Positions 1 through 11,236 of a stretch of 64,000 nt of DNA are shown piece by piece; position 1 is the stretch's first letter, and the number at the start of each line of letters is the position of its first letter. The notes under the pieces are model-generated. The model had not been told where the DNA came from. It worked only from the letters and a program-made list of their open reading frames with translations, and did not search any database. The stretch is from NCBI GenBank assembly GCA_021397835.1, contig JAJFZO010000034.1, positions 10,245,501 to 10,309,500 on the forward strand. Reading direction: 5' to 3'. This stretch comes from Moringa oleifera (taxonomy: Eukaryota; Streptophyta; Magnoliopsida; Brassicales; Moringaceae). The position numbers and the translations under genes were made by a program.

Positions 1-165
1 TTCACATCTTCTTTTGGATTCTTCATAAAACTTCCCTAGAAAAGTCCTCTTAGTCATGAGAATGTAGTTCATTTATGATAGAATAGCCATTTTAAATTCT
101 CATTCTCTTTTAATCTAATGCCTTATGGTGGCGACTTCAATTTTATTTTTTAAGGATTTCTAAAA
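1..165 (+). repeat. Fragment of the ~1.5-kb telomere-like satellite unit
   Basis: The stretch matches the conserved unit segment seen at 18.2, 34.0, 38.7 and 44.0 kb (short marker AATGTAGTTCATTTA at about 61). A piece between the 'ATGCC' and 'GGCGACTTCAA' motifs, present in other units, is missing here and at 44,100. This shared deletion marks the window start as part of duplicated block A. The copia remnant follows directly. Confidence 0.75.
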
Positions 166-2690
166 CGGTTGGGTTTACTTAAATTAGAAGGGCTGATTTG
201 TATGCATGGGAAGGGATATGCCACTAATATCATATTTAAGTTGAATATTAATATGAATAAAACATCGTTTTTTACTTATATGTTGTGTACAATTAATACT
301 TGGTATGCTAGACTCTGTCATGTAAATAAATGGATAATTAAGAGCACATGTAGCTTAGAACTCATCCTTAACTTATCTTTAGATAACTTTAAGAAATATG
401 AATGTTGTAGTCAAGTTAAGATTATAAGAACCTCGCATAGGTCAATACTTAAAGAAATTGAATACCTTGAATTAATTCACTCTTGTGAATTTGATGGTGT
501 TTCCACAAGAAATGAAAAAAAATATTTCATAACATTTATTAATGACCGTTTTGGCTACACTTATAAGTATCTCATGAAAAATAAAAGTGAAGTATTTGAC
601 ATGTTTAAAATACTTTTAACTGAAATTGAAACTCAATATAATAAGAAGGTAAAGAGATTACAAAATGATAAAGGTGTCGAGTATGATTCTAGTCCCTTTA
701 TTGAATTTTATAGGACCGATGGAATAATTCATGAAAAGCCTGCACCTTACTCTCCTAAAATGAATGGCAAAGTTAAAAGGAAAAATAACTGAAGTAGTAG
801 TTGCCATTTTATTAAACCCCAGTGTAGCTTTTTTTGATGGGAAGAAATTTTACAAACTATGTGTTGTGTACTTAATAGATTTCTTCAGTGTACAAACAAG
901 ATATCTTCATACGAAATCTTAAAGATCAAGCAACCTAAATTTTCTTACTAAAGAACTTAGGGTTACTTGGCTATGTTCGAATTCCTGATCCTAAAAAGAA
1001 TAAACTTGCGATTAAAGCATATAAATGTGTACTCATAGGACATGCTATAAATAGTAAGGCATATAGGTGTCTTTTACTTGAAAGAGCATGTTGTCATTGA
1101 ATCAAATGATGTAGATTTTTATAAATATAAGTTTCCATTTAAAATAAAGAATAGTTGGGGCTTAACTCTTGACAGTTTGCCTAATATTAGAATTGATAAA
1201 CTAACTGAGGGAGAAATGAGTTTAGAAGGAGTAAAAAAAAATAAAAAAATTAGAACCTCTAAGGATTATAGAGCTGACTTTTATGCATACACCTTAAAAA
1301 AGGATCCTCAAACTCTTTAAAAAGTCATGAACTCATATGCCAACTTATGAGAAGAAACAATCAATGATGAAATGGACTCTCTTGAGTTCAATAAAACTTC
1401 ACATTTACTTGATTTACCTCCAAGTTGCAAAACAATTGGTTACAAAGGGGTACTTGAAAAGACATTAAAGCCTGATGATATTATTGAAAAGTATAAGGCT
1501 TGCTTTATAATCAAAAGGTATAGACAATGAGAGAATATAAATTTCTTTGATACATTTTCACTTGTCTCTAGAGTAACATCCATACATGTGCCAATTGCTT
1601 TAACTGTAATACATAATGTAGTAAGACATCAAATGGATATTAAAACCACATTCTTAAAGGATGAATTAGAAAAGAGATCTAAATGAACTAACTTGAGGGC
1701 TTTGTAGTACTGGTCAAGAAATGAAGTTTATAAGCTAGACAAATCACTTTATGATTTAAAACAAGTACCTAAGCAATGGCATAAGAAATTTGATAATCAT
1801 TGCTTAGTGTTAACCTTGACATGAAAGATCTAAGAGAAGCTAATGTGATCTTTGGAATAAAGATAACTAAATAAAAAAAAGAGGACTTTTTTATTAAATC
1901 AAATTTATTACATTGAGAAGATCTTAAATAAATATAATTATTATGATTGCAATCCTACATGTACTCCTTAAGATGGTAGTGTAAAGTTGCTCAAGAATAC
2001 TAGAGAAAGTGTTAAACAAATTGAGTATGCGAGCATCATTGGTAGCTTACGCTATACTATTGACTACGCTAGGTCTAATATACCTCATGTTATGGGATTA
2101 CTACGTCAGTTTACTAGTACATCAAGTATAGAGCATTGGCATGCTATTGAAATGGTCATAAGGTACCTCAAAGGACCATGAATATATGAGATCATTATCA
2201 AAAATTTCTCATTGTCCCATAAGGATACAATGATACTAATTGGAACACCATTTTAAAAGACTCTAAGGTAACAAGTGGCTATATCTTTAATATTTTCTGT
2301 GGAGATACTTCAAGAAAGTATAAGAAATAAACTATTCTTATTGACTCAATGATGGATTTGAGATGATAAGGCTAGCTAGTGCTAGTGAGGAAGTAGGTTG
2401 GTTAAGAAGTTACTAGTTGAGATTCCATTATAAGAAAAATCGATACTAGTTGTGTTGATCCATTATGATAGTATCGTGACTATTGCAAAGATTCAAAACC
2501 ATTATTACAATAGTAAGAAATGGTAAATACATTGCAAGCACAAAATTGTTAGAGAATTTCTCTCCACATGAGCTATTAAAGTAGATCGTATATGGTTTGA
2601 TGATAACTTAGCTGATCTTTTGATAAAATGACTAGCTAAAGAGAATTTTTTAAAACCTTTAGAAGAATAAGACTAATGCCCTTACAACAA
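166..2690 (+). pseudogene. Ty1/copia retrotransposon pol remnant, block A (integrase, RT, RNase H)
   Basis: Conceptual translation over several frames shows copia pol in order. The end of the gag-pre-integrase zinc region (WYARLCHVN near 300) is followed by the integrase core (IHSCEFDG, FINDRFG, then GVEYDSSPFIEFYRTDGIIHE, 169-790), the reverse transcriptase N-terminus (about 1,340-1,800), the copia RT connection (MKDLREANVIFGIKI near 1,825) and RNase H (HYDSIVTIAKI and DDNLADLLIK near 2,460-2,630). LTR, gag, protease and the first part of integrase are absent; the remnant begins abruptly inside satellite DNA. A deletion near 1,800 removes the RT active-site region (the Y/SxDD motif kept in block B). 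Many stops and frameshifts are present, so this cannot encode a working polyprotein. Confidence 0.9.
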
Positions 2691-2948
2691 TGAATCACTC
2701 ATGATAATCCAAAGAAATATATTCAAAGTGTGATAATAAGTCATGAAGTGATATAGGATGAATTAAGCTATTATGAGTTTCATTCCATTAAAAGCATGAA
2801 ATCCTAAAGTGAAAGAAAATTTTGAGTTAAATGTTAACTCTTAATGAATTTTATACTCTATAAGTAGAGTGGAGTACCTAACTACAAGAGTACTTTTGAC
2901 ATACTCACCTATATGAATATGAAAGTGTGGTCGCTTCTCATGGAATTC
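2691..2948 (+). other. Copia 3' untranslated region, truncated
   Basis: This matches 46,731-46,997 in block B, where it leads to a polypurine-like tract and an LTR. Here it breaks off at about 2,948 and joins directly to the LTR remnant of the gag-only element, so the copia LTR was deleted from block A. Confidence 0.6.
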
Positions 2949-3302
2949 TAGTACAGCTTCACCTAACCTCAATAATGAGATGTCAACCTATGTATACCCT
3001 AAGCAAAGTCATTGATTTTTTTGATCTTTTGATACCTTCTTGTTTACAGGGTATCAACGTATCATAAGTCGACACAAATCACATTGTTGACACGCTAGCA
3101 CTACAATGCTTTTCTTGTTGACACTAGGTCATCTGCCATTCTAATGCTACTGACACTGTTTGACACTCTAGCATTGTTGTTGCTTTTAGTTAAAGGGTGT
3201 TTTTTATTAGAACGCATGCCCAGCTTGGTTTAAACTCTTGTTGGCTTGTTTATTGTAGGCCTCTCTTTGGCTTGTCAAGCTTAGTTGATTTTAGACACAT
3301 TA
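2949..3302 (-). repeat. 3' LTR remnant of gag-only LTR element, block A
   Basis: The sequence matches the inner end of the 620-bp LTR at 7,122-7,741 (shared short strings such as CTTCACCTAACC and GATCTTTTGA) and the complete LTR at 48,144-48,747. The outer ~270 bp is missing because of the block A deletion at 2,948. Strand is that of the gag gene. Confidence 0.7.
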
Positions 3303-3639
3303 GAAGTCACCCACTCCTTTAGTTGAAAGAGACATTCTAACATGCTTCTATCTAAAGGAGCGTGAAAGGTTTCACCTTGTAAGGTCAGTGTATAAGTGCA
3401 CCTTTTTGCAAATAAGTCATCCATAAGTTCGTGGTTACGAAAAAGGTCATGTCGCAACTAGATGTTTGGGAGTAAGATTAGTTTGTTAGATCGCTTTGGC
3501 ACCTTTTTTTTTAATGGCATAATTTTACTTAGTAAAATCTCTTTCAACCTCTTTGGTCATATACAACTTGGATACCTTATGATTTGAGTACCTTGTGTCC
3601 TGTAGCGTGGTATTTTGTGATGTATGCCTCAAGCAATAG

Positions 3640-4110
3640 TGGATAGCATTGACCACCTTAAGAAACCTTGAATAACCTCAAGTGACCTTGAGAGACTTTT
3701 AGTTGCTTTAAGCAGCTTGAGTTACCTTGAGTTACCTCGACCTACCATGAGTGGTCTCTGATGGCTTAGATCAGTCAAAAAGACCTTGAGTGACATTGAG
3801 ATGCCTTGAATGATATTAAGTGACTTTGAAAGACCTTGACTAGCTTGTGAGCTGACCACTTTTATGGCTTGAGAACCTTGCTGCTAGAGTGCTTTATGGC
3901 CTAAACGTTTTTGCTTATCTTTTTCTCATTGCACCTTAGACATTATGGTAGCTAAACTTTACCTAGAGAACTTTTGCTTTACCTTGGGTGGCCTTGAGTG
4001 GCTTAGAATATCCTGAGAGACCTTGAGTGACATTGAAAGGCCTTGAGTGACCTTAAGCGACTTTGAGAGGCCTTAAGTGGCTTGTGACTTAAGTGCTTCT
4101 ACAACTTGAG
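3640..4110. repeat. Degenerate CCTTGAGTGA-type minisatellite
   Basis: Short imperfect units built on CCTTGAGTGACC, CCTTGAGAGG and close variants repeat at about 10-12 bp, with longer spacers around 3,840-4,010. The same array type occurs at 49,080-50,000 in block B. It is part of the interior of the gag-only LTR element and has no credible reading frame. Confidence 0.7.
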
Positions 4111-4369
4111 TGCTTTTATGGGTTGAGTGCTTTATGGACTAGGCATTTTTTCCTGCCTTTTTCTCATTGTACCCTAGATGCTTTTTAATGCCTTGACTTT
4201 ATTTAGAGAATTTTTGCTTTCTTTGTATATTCTTGTCTTCCCATGGTTTAAATACTTGCAACATGTTGCTTTTACTTTTTGCTACCTATGGCTTAAGTTC
4301 TTTTTGACATGGGCACTCCACGACATCCCCACTCTTATTGCATTCAAAAATCTAACGTGGTCGGCATTA

Positions 4370-5385
4370 TAATGGTGTCGACGCACTTATGACATTAATA
4401 CTCTAATGTCATCGTTGTTCTTGTGATGTTGACATTCTATAACCTCGATACTCTTATGAGATCAACACTTTAATGGCATCAATACTCTCGTAGTGTTGAC
4501 ACTCTTATGGGTTGGTTCTTTATAAAATTTGACATTCTTGGAAACTTGCAAAATTGGCACTCTTCTAGCCGTGCAGCTTGAGTGCTCTTATGATGTCAAT
4601 GCTTTTGCACTCTTAGGGCATTGGCACTCTTACAATGTCGGTAGTGTTAGAAGCGTTGATGGCATCGACATTCTTGAGGCCTTAGGTTTGAGGTGCCTTA
4701 TACTCTTATAGCGTCAATGCTCTTGCGGCCTTGCAGCTTGAGCACTTTAAAGGCATCTAATGTTAATGGTGTCAGCAATGATAGTGCTCTTAAGGCCCTA
4801 AGTATAGATGCTCTTACACTCTTTTGGCATCAGCATTCTTATGGCCTCATTGCTTGAGCACTTTAACAACATTGATACTCGTACGGTCATAAAGTTAGAG
4901 CACTCTTATAGTAGCATTAGCAATAATGATGCTCGTAAGACCTTTGGTTTAAGCATTCTTGTGTTCTTACAATTTTGGCACTATTACGTCCTTGCTTCAT
5001 TGATGCTTTTTATGGCCTTGAGGCCTTAATGCTCTGACAGCCTTATGGCTTGAGCATTCTTGCAATGTTGGCACTCTTATGGCCTTACAGCTTGAGTGTT
5101 TTTGTAGTGTTGGCACTCTTATAGCATTGCCACTTGAATGTTCTTATGGTGGTAGTGGTGCTGTGCGGCCTTATGACCTGAGCACTCTAACGGCAACGTT
5201 AATACTCTGAGGCCTTGTGGCTTGAGTACTCTTGCGACTTAAGTGCTCTTGTGGCCTGTGCGCTCTTGCGGTGTTGTTGGCACTTTGTGGTCTTGTGGCG
5301 TAAGTGCTCTTATAGCTATGTTTCATTTTAGCCTTACGATTTGAGCACTCTTGTGGCAGTGTTGCCATTCTTCAGCCTTATGGGT
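4370..5385. repeat. Degenerate GCACTCTTATGGC-type minisatellite
   Basis: Imperfect units of roughly 20-40 bp contain GCACTCTTATGG, GATGCTCTTA, GGCCTTGCAGC and TTGAGCACTC. Short open frames on both strands here (for example 4,178-4,372, 4,529-4,711, 5,171-5,368) are by-products of the repeat. The paralogous array is at 50,270-51,320. Confidence 0.7.
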
Positions 5386-5639
5386 TAAATAGCTTTGTTT
5401 TGCTTAGAAAAATTTTCATCACTTGCTTAAATTTTCATGATAATTTTTTTACCACATTTGATCATTTTAAAAATTAAAGAAAGAAGTAAAATTAAAAATA
5501 GTTAATGGTGAAAATACCTTAATTCATTGATTCTCCCTTAACATTACTAGCATTTCACAAGTAGTATATTTTTTTGATTTTAACTTTCAATGTCCAAGAT
5601 ATTTCCTTCCTTTTCAGAGTGGTTCATTTGAAGATGCCA

Positions 5640-6990
5640 ACTCTTACTACCTCTTTTACCTTGATCTCTTTTCCCTCCTTAAGTAGAAGAAGGTGGAAGT
5701 TGCTATGGATTCTCCACCCTCCACTACTTTCGTAAGGTTTATCATTTGTTGTTGAGCTTTTAATTTTCTCTTGTTTTCATCTTTCTTGTTAATGTACTTC
5801 TTTACCTTTAGTAATAACTCCTCTAAGTTTTTTAGCGTCTTTTTGCTGAACGGGTTATCAAATGCTCCAACTAGATTCTTTCCTTGACCATTGAAAACAC
5901 CCCTGATTGATCTAGTGCTTTAAGTTACACTAATGAATCTTTTCATGTGGTCTTATAACAGCTCCTCTAGCTATTGCCTAACATGGAAAAGACTACTCAT
6001 CTCTTACTTCTTGACCATGCTGCTCATGAAGTGTTGCAAGAATAGCTATCCAAAGGAATCAAAACAGTTAATAGAAATAAAGGAAAGTGAGTTATACCAT
6101 CATCTAGCCGCCTTTACCAAGGAGATCTGGAGCTCTTTGCTCTTTGTAAGGTTTAACAATCCTCAAAGGCTTGCCATTATTAGGAACTGTTCGATATGAT
6201 CCCTCGATTTCTATTAGCCCATCAAAGTTATCTATCTAGAGGGGCTTAAATTTAGATAGTATTGGTTCAGTGAGGGTCTAAATCACTAGTGGGCATTTTT
6301 CCACCTATTGATATTCTTCATTGTAAAGACCATCTCTTTGCATCTAGGCATTCATAAATAATTTGATTTGCATTTTTAACTTGCCTAACTCGTTCTTTCT
6401 CAGGCAGCAGGAAGTATAGGAGCATTTATCATCAACCTTTTTCCCTTTAACTTGTTTGGTAGCCTCTTTTTTTCTATCATCGTTTTCGATATCATATTGG
6501 TTTTGTACCACCTCATTAATGTCTTCAAGTGGCAGCTAAAAATTGATTAACCGAGTGTTGAGGATGATGCTATCCTTCTTATAAGATCTATTGGTGCACC
6601 AAGACATTCAAGATATTAGTTATTTTATCCATATGTTGACTTAAGGCTACCATTGCATCAATTTGGGGAAGCACTTGGTAATAGAGGCTTGAAGGGCCCG
6701 CAGGTAGGAAAGATGGAATAGTAAGGACATGGGAGTAAGGCAACATCATCAGTGTTGGTAGGATGGTGTGAAATCATTCTCACCAAGGTCATTGTTAGTA
6801 GAGAGGTTACATGAGAGGATATACCAACATGTGCAATTACCATCGTCACCATTGTGGCATGCGGCGGGTGTAGAGCAATGGGGGTTATGGCCATGAGTGA
6901 TGAAAGGGATGAGATCATGGGTGCTCTTGCCATAACTAGGGGTAAAACGAGTTGGCTAACTTATGCAGCTATTGGGACAATTGAAGCAAA
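5640..6990 (-). pseudogene. Retrotransposon gag pseudogene, block A
   Basis: Read on the - strand, fragments in different frames resemble a plant LTR-retrotransposon gag. The N-terminal part (about 6,990-6,550) ends with AALSQHMDKITNIL-like text. A retrotrans_gag-like middle lies about 6,260-5,900. The C-terminal part (about 5,880-5,660) reads NLVGAFDNPFSKKTLKNLEE, then a lysine-rich stretch (KKYINKKDENKRKLKAQQQ) and GGESIATSTFFYLRREKRS. Stops and frameshifts interrupt it throughout. It sits next to the primer-binding side of the 5' LTR, as gag should. The block B copy (51,570-52,560) lacks about 360 bp of the middle. Family assignment to gypsy is inferred. Confidence 0.6.
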
Positions 6991-7103
6991 ATAAGGATCT
7001 TGTTTATCAATTACATGACTAGTATAGCATGTTTTAAGAGGCATGGTTGCTTAAAGCAATAAAGATGATTGATGAAAGCTAATTGCTTTTCATTTTAGTT
7101 TCT

Positions 7104-7121
7104 AATAAACGACACCAATGA
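7104..7121 (-). other. Degenerate primer-binding site, block A
   Basis: On the - strand the bases just inside the LTR read ATTGGTGTCGTTTATTAGAA. This resembles the common plant gypsy form ATTGGCGCCGT...GGGAA with C-to-T decay. The block B copy reads ATTGGCGTCAATTATC. It follows the LTR end by a few bases, as a primer-binding site should. Confidence 0.5.
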
Positions 7122-7741
7122 TGCTACCTAAAAAAATTAGGCAGTAGTATGTTGACATGTGGAGAAGGATCTCTAAGGGATTTTTGATGATAATGGAACT
7201 AAGGGAATCAGTAAAATAAGAAAAATATCAGCAGGTTGTTATTGGTTTCGTCGAGATACTCTTCAATGATAAAGTTAATGATGAAATTGATAGAATTTTG
7301 GTATAAAAAAATAGTTTGAATGATTCATACATTGGGTTCTCCTTTTATTTAATGAGATCAAAAGACATAAGGGTCATTTCAGTTTGGTATGACCTCACCT
7401 AACCTTGGTAAATGAGATGTAGACTTTTTTATGCCATAAACTAGGTTATTGATTTTTTGATCTTTTGACACTTGCTTATCTGTGAGGTATCAAAGTATCA
7501 TAGGTCTCATAAAACACATTGCTGCCATGCTGATGACACTCTAGCATTTTTTTTGTTGACACTAAATCGTATGCCATTCTAACACTATTAACACCCTTCG
7601 GTGCTTTGGCCTTTTGGTCGCTTTCAAATCATAGGAGTTTTTTATTGGAATGCATCCCAAGATCTATTTGAACCCTTGCTAAGTCATTCATCATAGGTTT
7701 CTATTAGGCATATCAAACCTTATTGATATTTAGTCACATCA
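7122..7741 (-). repeat. 5' LTR of gag-only LTR element, block A
   Basis: The 620-bp repeat begins TGCTACCT and ends CACATCA on the + strand. It is collinear with 52,674-53,280 and 48,144-48,747 and partly with 2,949-3,302. TG...CA ends are visible in this copy. It is the upstream LTR relative to the - strand gag. Confidence 0.75.
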
Positions 7742-9162
7742 AATTCATTTTCTTCTCTTCTTTCTTCTTACATTTTATTTTTTAAAAATTTTTTTTCATA
7801 TTCTTTATTGGGTAACTTATGCTTTTCAGAGTCATCTTTACTTACTTGATTCCACCAATGTTTTAGTCATCTAAGGAGAAAAGATCTATGGTTTCTTGCT
7901 TGAGTTTGATTTTAATTTATTAGATTTCTTCTTCTTTGAAGAATGAGTTTTGGTTATGTGATCTCTATGAATTCTACATGAAATCCAATAGTGTATATTT
8001 GTGGTAAATTTTTCTCTTATTTTCTTTCTCTTTCTGTTGCAATGGGATTTTAAGAAAATGAAAGTAGTGTCATGAGTTGATTTGCTTGTATAAGAGAAAA
8101 TTGTAAAAAAATATTACCCATCATGAACTTGAAGGATTTTTTTTCCCCTAGAAAACTAATGGACAGAAAAAAAAGTGGAAATTTTGTTTTGTCAGAAATG
8201 AAAAACTTAAAGTTCTTTCTTTTTTGGCTAAACCACAAAAATACTAGGAGAGAAAGTGTTGAAAAATACTAAAACACGGATCAAAAAATTGAAAATTCTA
8301 AAAATAAAATTCTTACATAAGTCTCATCATATTTTTTATAAAACTTTATTTTTAAAAAATAATCTATTTTAATTATGATTATATGTTTTATTTTTTTAAA
8401 AAATATTTATTAATTAATGAATATATTGAAATATATATTATGTTTAATTTAAAATAATTATGACAAATTTCTTACATAAAAAATAGAATAAATTTATAAT
8501 AAATTATAATAAACAAAAATCATAAATTTATTTAATGATTTTTCTAGATTTAATGAAGCACTAAATGAATTGATTAATGAAATGACAACAAAGATGGGCT
8601 TATTATTATAATAAAAAATTATTTTTTTGTCTATTTAATAAAATTTTAAGATCAATTGAAAGTTTTAAAACAAATGATATTTATAGAATTAATTAAATAA
8701 CCAATGATGGGTCCATTTTACATTATTATAGGTATGTAACCAAGTCAAAATTGTAAAGATCGTTTGTTAATTTAATAAAAATATTTAAATTAACAATTGA
8801 TTTAAAATTTTATATAAATATAAAAATATAATCTCTATAATTTTATTTTTATGATTTATTTATCTTGCTAGATATAAGAAAAATTAAAATCCAGTAAAAA
8901 TCTTTGTTTGTTAGAAATTGGAACATGTATTTTGTGTAATTATCTGTTATGTTTTCTTATTTAGGATTTAATGGGGAAAAAACCACCATTTCTTTCATTG
9001 GTCAAGTTTTTATTTCATCTCTTTCGATTTATCTCAACTCTAAACAAAGTTCAATAGAAGCATGAGATTGTTAAGTTTGTTAATATTTAGGATTAAGGTG
9101 AAAACTGTTTTGTTGAGAAATTTGCTTATTTTATATTTGTTTTTGTTTCCCCTTTTTGAAGA
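7742..9162. other. AT-rich flank with no recognisable gene
   Basis: The stretch is pyrimidine-rich at the start, then very AT-rich at about 8,330-8,900 (runs of TTTAAAAAATA type). It is collinear with 53,281-54,604 in block B, which lacks about 200 bp corresponding to 8,000-8,207 and has about 85 bp extra near 54,050-54,130. It may be the 5' flank and first intron of the REF/SRPP pseudogene that follows, but no exon was identified. Confidence 0.45.
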
Positions 9163-9333
9163 GTAAGGAAGAAAAAAAGGTTAAAATACCTTAAATTCGT
9201 GCAAGTTTATGCAATCCACATGGCTCTTTGGGTCATGCACCTCTATGAGAAAGCCAAGAAGTCGAGACCCTTGAAGCCAAAGGTCGGTCCTATCTATGGT
9301 GTTCCAATTGAGGTCCTCAAGTATCATGATGGC
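9163..9333 (+). pseudogene. REF/SRPP-like exon pseudogene, block A
   Basis: Translation gives [20 protein letters not shown], then [15 protein letters not shown] and IEVLKY. This follows the REF/SRPP (rubber elongation factor / small rubber particle, stress-related lipid-droplet protein) pattern of a helical FVQVAA segment, LYEYAKENSGPLKPG, then VGP-Y...VPFEVLKF. An AG acceptor-like site (TTTTTGAAG) precedes it, and an in-frame stop disrupts the KRLKYL region (about 9,180-9,200). The usual segment between LKPG and VGPVY is deleted. The donor site kept in block B (AAG/GTAACT) is changed here. This is the remnant of one exon of a host gene, not a functional gene. Confidence 0.65.
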
Positions 9334-10257
9334 ACAATAACTTTTTTTTAAATTTCTTTATTATTTTTATTAACAATAATAATAGTATAATTATCTTTTA
9401 TGTTTTCAAATTGAATCCTCTTTCCTGTGTAAAGGAATGCTTCCTTTATGTGAGTTAATTGGATTATGATGCCTAAGTTTCTTAAGCCGTAAGAGTCATT
9501 TTTGATCTCTTGGGAGTATTACTTTGTAGATTTTTTGTAAGAAATCATGATTAAGTGACTACTATCAGTTATTTTTATGTTTATATCAAGGTAGTACTAT
9601 TTTAAAGCATTATAGGGCTTAAGTTACGGGATCAAATCAATAAAGTGTCAATGGAGCCCTTATTCATAACATTGCTTAACAAAGGCTTATGAAAGCCTTA
9701 CCATGCTTGGATAAAGACTCGGTATGACATCAGTAGATCTTTTCTTTGTGTTAGGATCGAGACTAACTAACTCATCCATAAATAGTGAGACTCTAGCATT
9801 GAGTAGTGGATCTCAATCTTGTTGTAAGGGCTAAGGATGTGGCATGAGTAAGGGAAGAAGTTTGTTGCGGCTGCATATTTAGATGGTGCAACATTTTCCA
9901 TAGATCGGACCATTTCCAACCTCCAATTAGGTGTCATTTTGTTAAGATCATCATTTCAAGAAAAATGAAGTTAAATTAGTGTCATAGTGAAAAATATAAG
10001 AACGAATGAAATAAAAATGACATGATGGTAAGAATGAAATTGGGAGAAATTTTCAAATGAGACATGGTTGATGAAGTTAGCCAGTTTGGACAATGAAAGC
10101 TCAGCATCCAGAATGTACGACCAATCAATACCTACTTTTGGCTCTAACTTTTGAGAAAAAGTTAAAGAAAGTTAGTTAAATATTAATAAGTCTTTCTACA
10201 TCAGGATTATGCTATCAAATTCTAAAATCAAGTTTTTACCCCCATGTCTGGTTAGAA
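9334..10257. other. Intron-like and 3' flank of REF/SRPP remnant
   Basis: The sequence is collinear with 54,775-55,740. It includes about 9,610-9,725, equivalent to a possible small second exon of the REF/SRPP pseudogene in block B (55,090-55,173), here frameshifted. The rest contains no gene that I recognise. Confidence 0.4.
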
Positions 10258-10460
10258 ATAACTTAATAAACTTACCTTAATGTTGTCATACTCTAATGTT
10301 AGATCAAGAGTAGATTAATAAGCATATCCAGATGTGAGATTAATAAGCATATGACATGTGCTTAATAAACGTATCCCAATGTGGGCTTAATGAGTGCACC
10401 TTAATGTCATCGTGCCCAGATATTAGGTCAAGAAGAGTTCAATAAACATTTTACTCGATG
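10258..10460. repeat. Short imperfect repeats of CTTAATAAACxTA type
   Basis: Units of about 28-35 bp repeat the strings AATAAGCATATC, GTGCTTAATAAACGTA and GATGTGGGCTTAATGA. The same series occurs at about 55,740-55,940 in block B. No coding role is apparent. Confidence 0.45.
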
Positions 10461-10870
10461 TTGGAATGAAATTCCTAATGAAAGAAGAAGATGGAAACAT
10501 AGTTGTGATATTAAAAAGAGCGATGTTGTTGATGCTGATCCCACATCAAATTTGGGAATTGTATCCTGAAGAAATTAACGTCGACCTCATGGTTATCTTG
10601 ATTTAATTGAGCTTAATCTCACATCAGGTTCCAAATGTGCAATAGTTCCTAAAAGTGATGATAAATGAGTAAACTAATAATAAACTAAAGATAGATTAAG
10701 AAAAGTAAAGTAAATCGATGACGGATTAATAAAACTATAATAAAATAATAAAACCAATTTTGGATTGGTGAAATAATAAGCAAACTCGATGACAAATTGG
10801 CATGAAATACTCTTGGTGTTCATAATTTCATATGTAAGACGTCAAACCTATCAAGTCAAACCAAAATCTT

Positions 10871-11236
10871 GATGTGATGTCATTGACTCTGATCTGACAT
10901 TTGCAACATTTTCTTTTGAATGTGATTGACTTTGATCTTGTGTTTGCATTATTTTCTTCTTGATGTGATTAATTCTGATCTCATATCTACATTTACTTCT
11001 TCCCGATATGATTGACTCTGATCTCACATCTGCATTTACTTCTTCTCAATGTGATTGATTCTGATCTCATATCGACGTCTATTTCTTCTTGATTTGATTG
11101 ATTATAATCACACATCTGTTATTTCTTCGTGGTATGAATGATTCTAATCTTACATCTTCATCTACTTCTCTAGATGTGATTGATTCTAATCTCTTATCTA
11201 CATTTACTTCTTCTCAATATGGTGGATTTGGATCTC
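10871..11236. repeat. ~43-bp minisatellite, expanded in block A
   Basis: About eight imperfect copies of a unit containing GATGTGATTGACTCTGATC, then TCACATCTACATTTACTTCT. Unit starts lie near 10,871, 10,919, 10,961, 11,004, 11,047, 11,091, 11,131 and 11,171. The matching place in block B (about 56,290-56,360) has only one or two units, so copy number changed after the duplication. The short open frame at 11,180-11,389 is not convincing. Confidence 0.75.

Larger units (their letters stand above)
2949..7741 (-). mobile_element. Gag-only (TR-GAG-like) LTR retrotransposon, block A
   Basis: Direct LTR copies (remnant 2,949-3,302; full 7,122-7,741) flank an internal region. A primer-binding-like site lies just inside the 5' LTR on the - strand, followed by a broken gag (5,640-6,990). 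From 3,640 to 5,370, where protease, RT and integrase would be expected, there is only degenerate short-period repeat DNA. No RT, RNase H or integrase could be read in any frame. Terminal-repeat elements carrying only GAG are described in plants; a gypsy-type origin is suggested by the primer site (GGTGTCG, from GGCGCCG) and gag style. No target-site duplication could be recognised. Confidence 0.65.

Noticed and set aside
4178..5368. Several 60-88-codon frames at 4.2-5.4 kb and 50.0-50.7 kb
   Set aside because: By-products of degenerate minisatellite DNA. Frames are not maintained between blocks A and B.
5933..6199. + strand 88-codon frame at 5.9-6.2 kb
   Set aside because: It lies opposite the gag pseudogene, is broken in block B, and has no recognisable domain.
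6658..6933. Methionine/proline-rich - strand frame as a separate gene
   Set aside because: It overlaps the gag N-terminal region of the LTR element and is best explained as part of that decayed gag. The + strand frame at 52,270-52,551 is its antisense shadow in block B.
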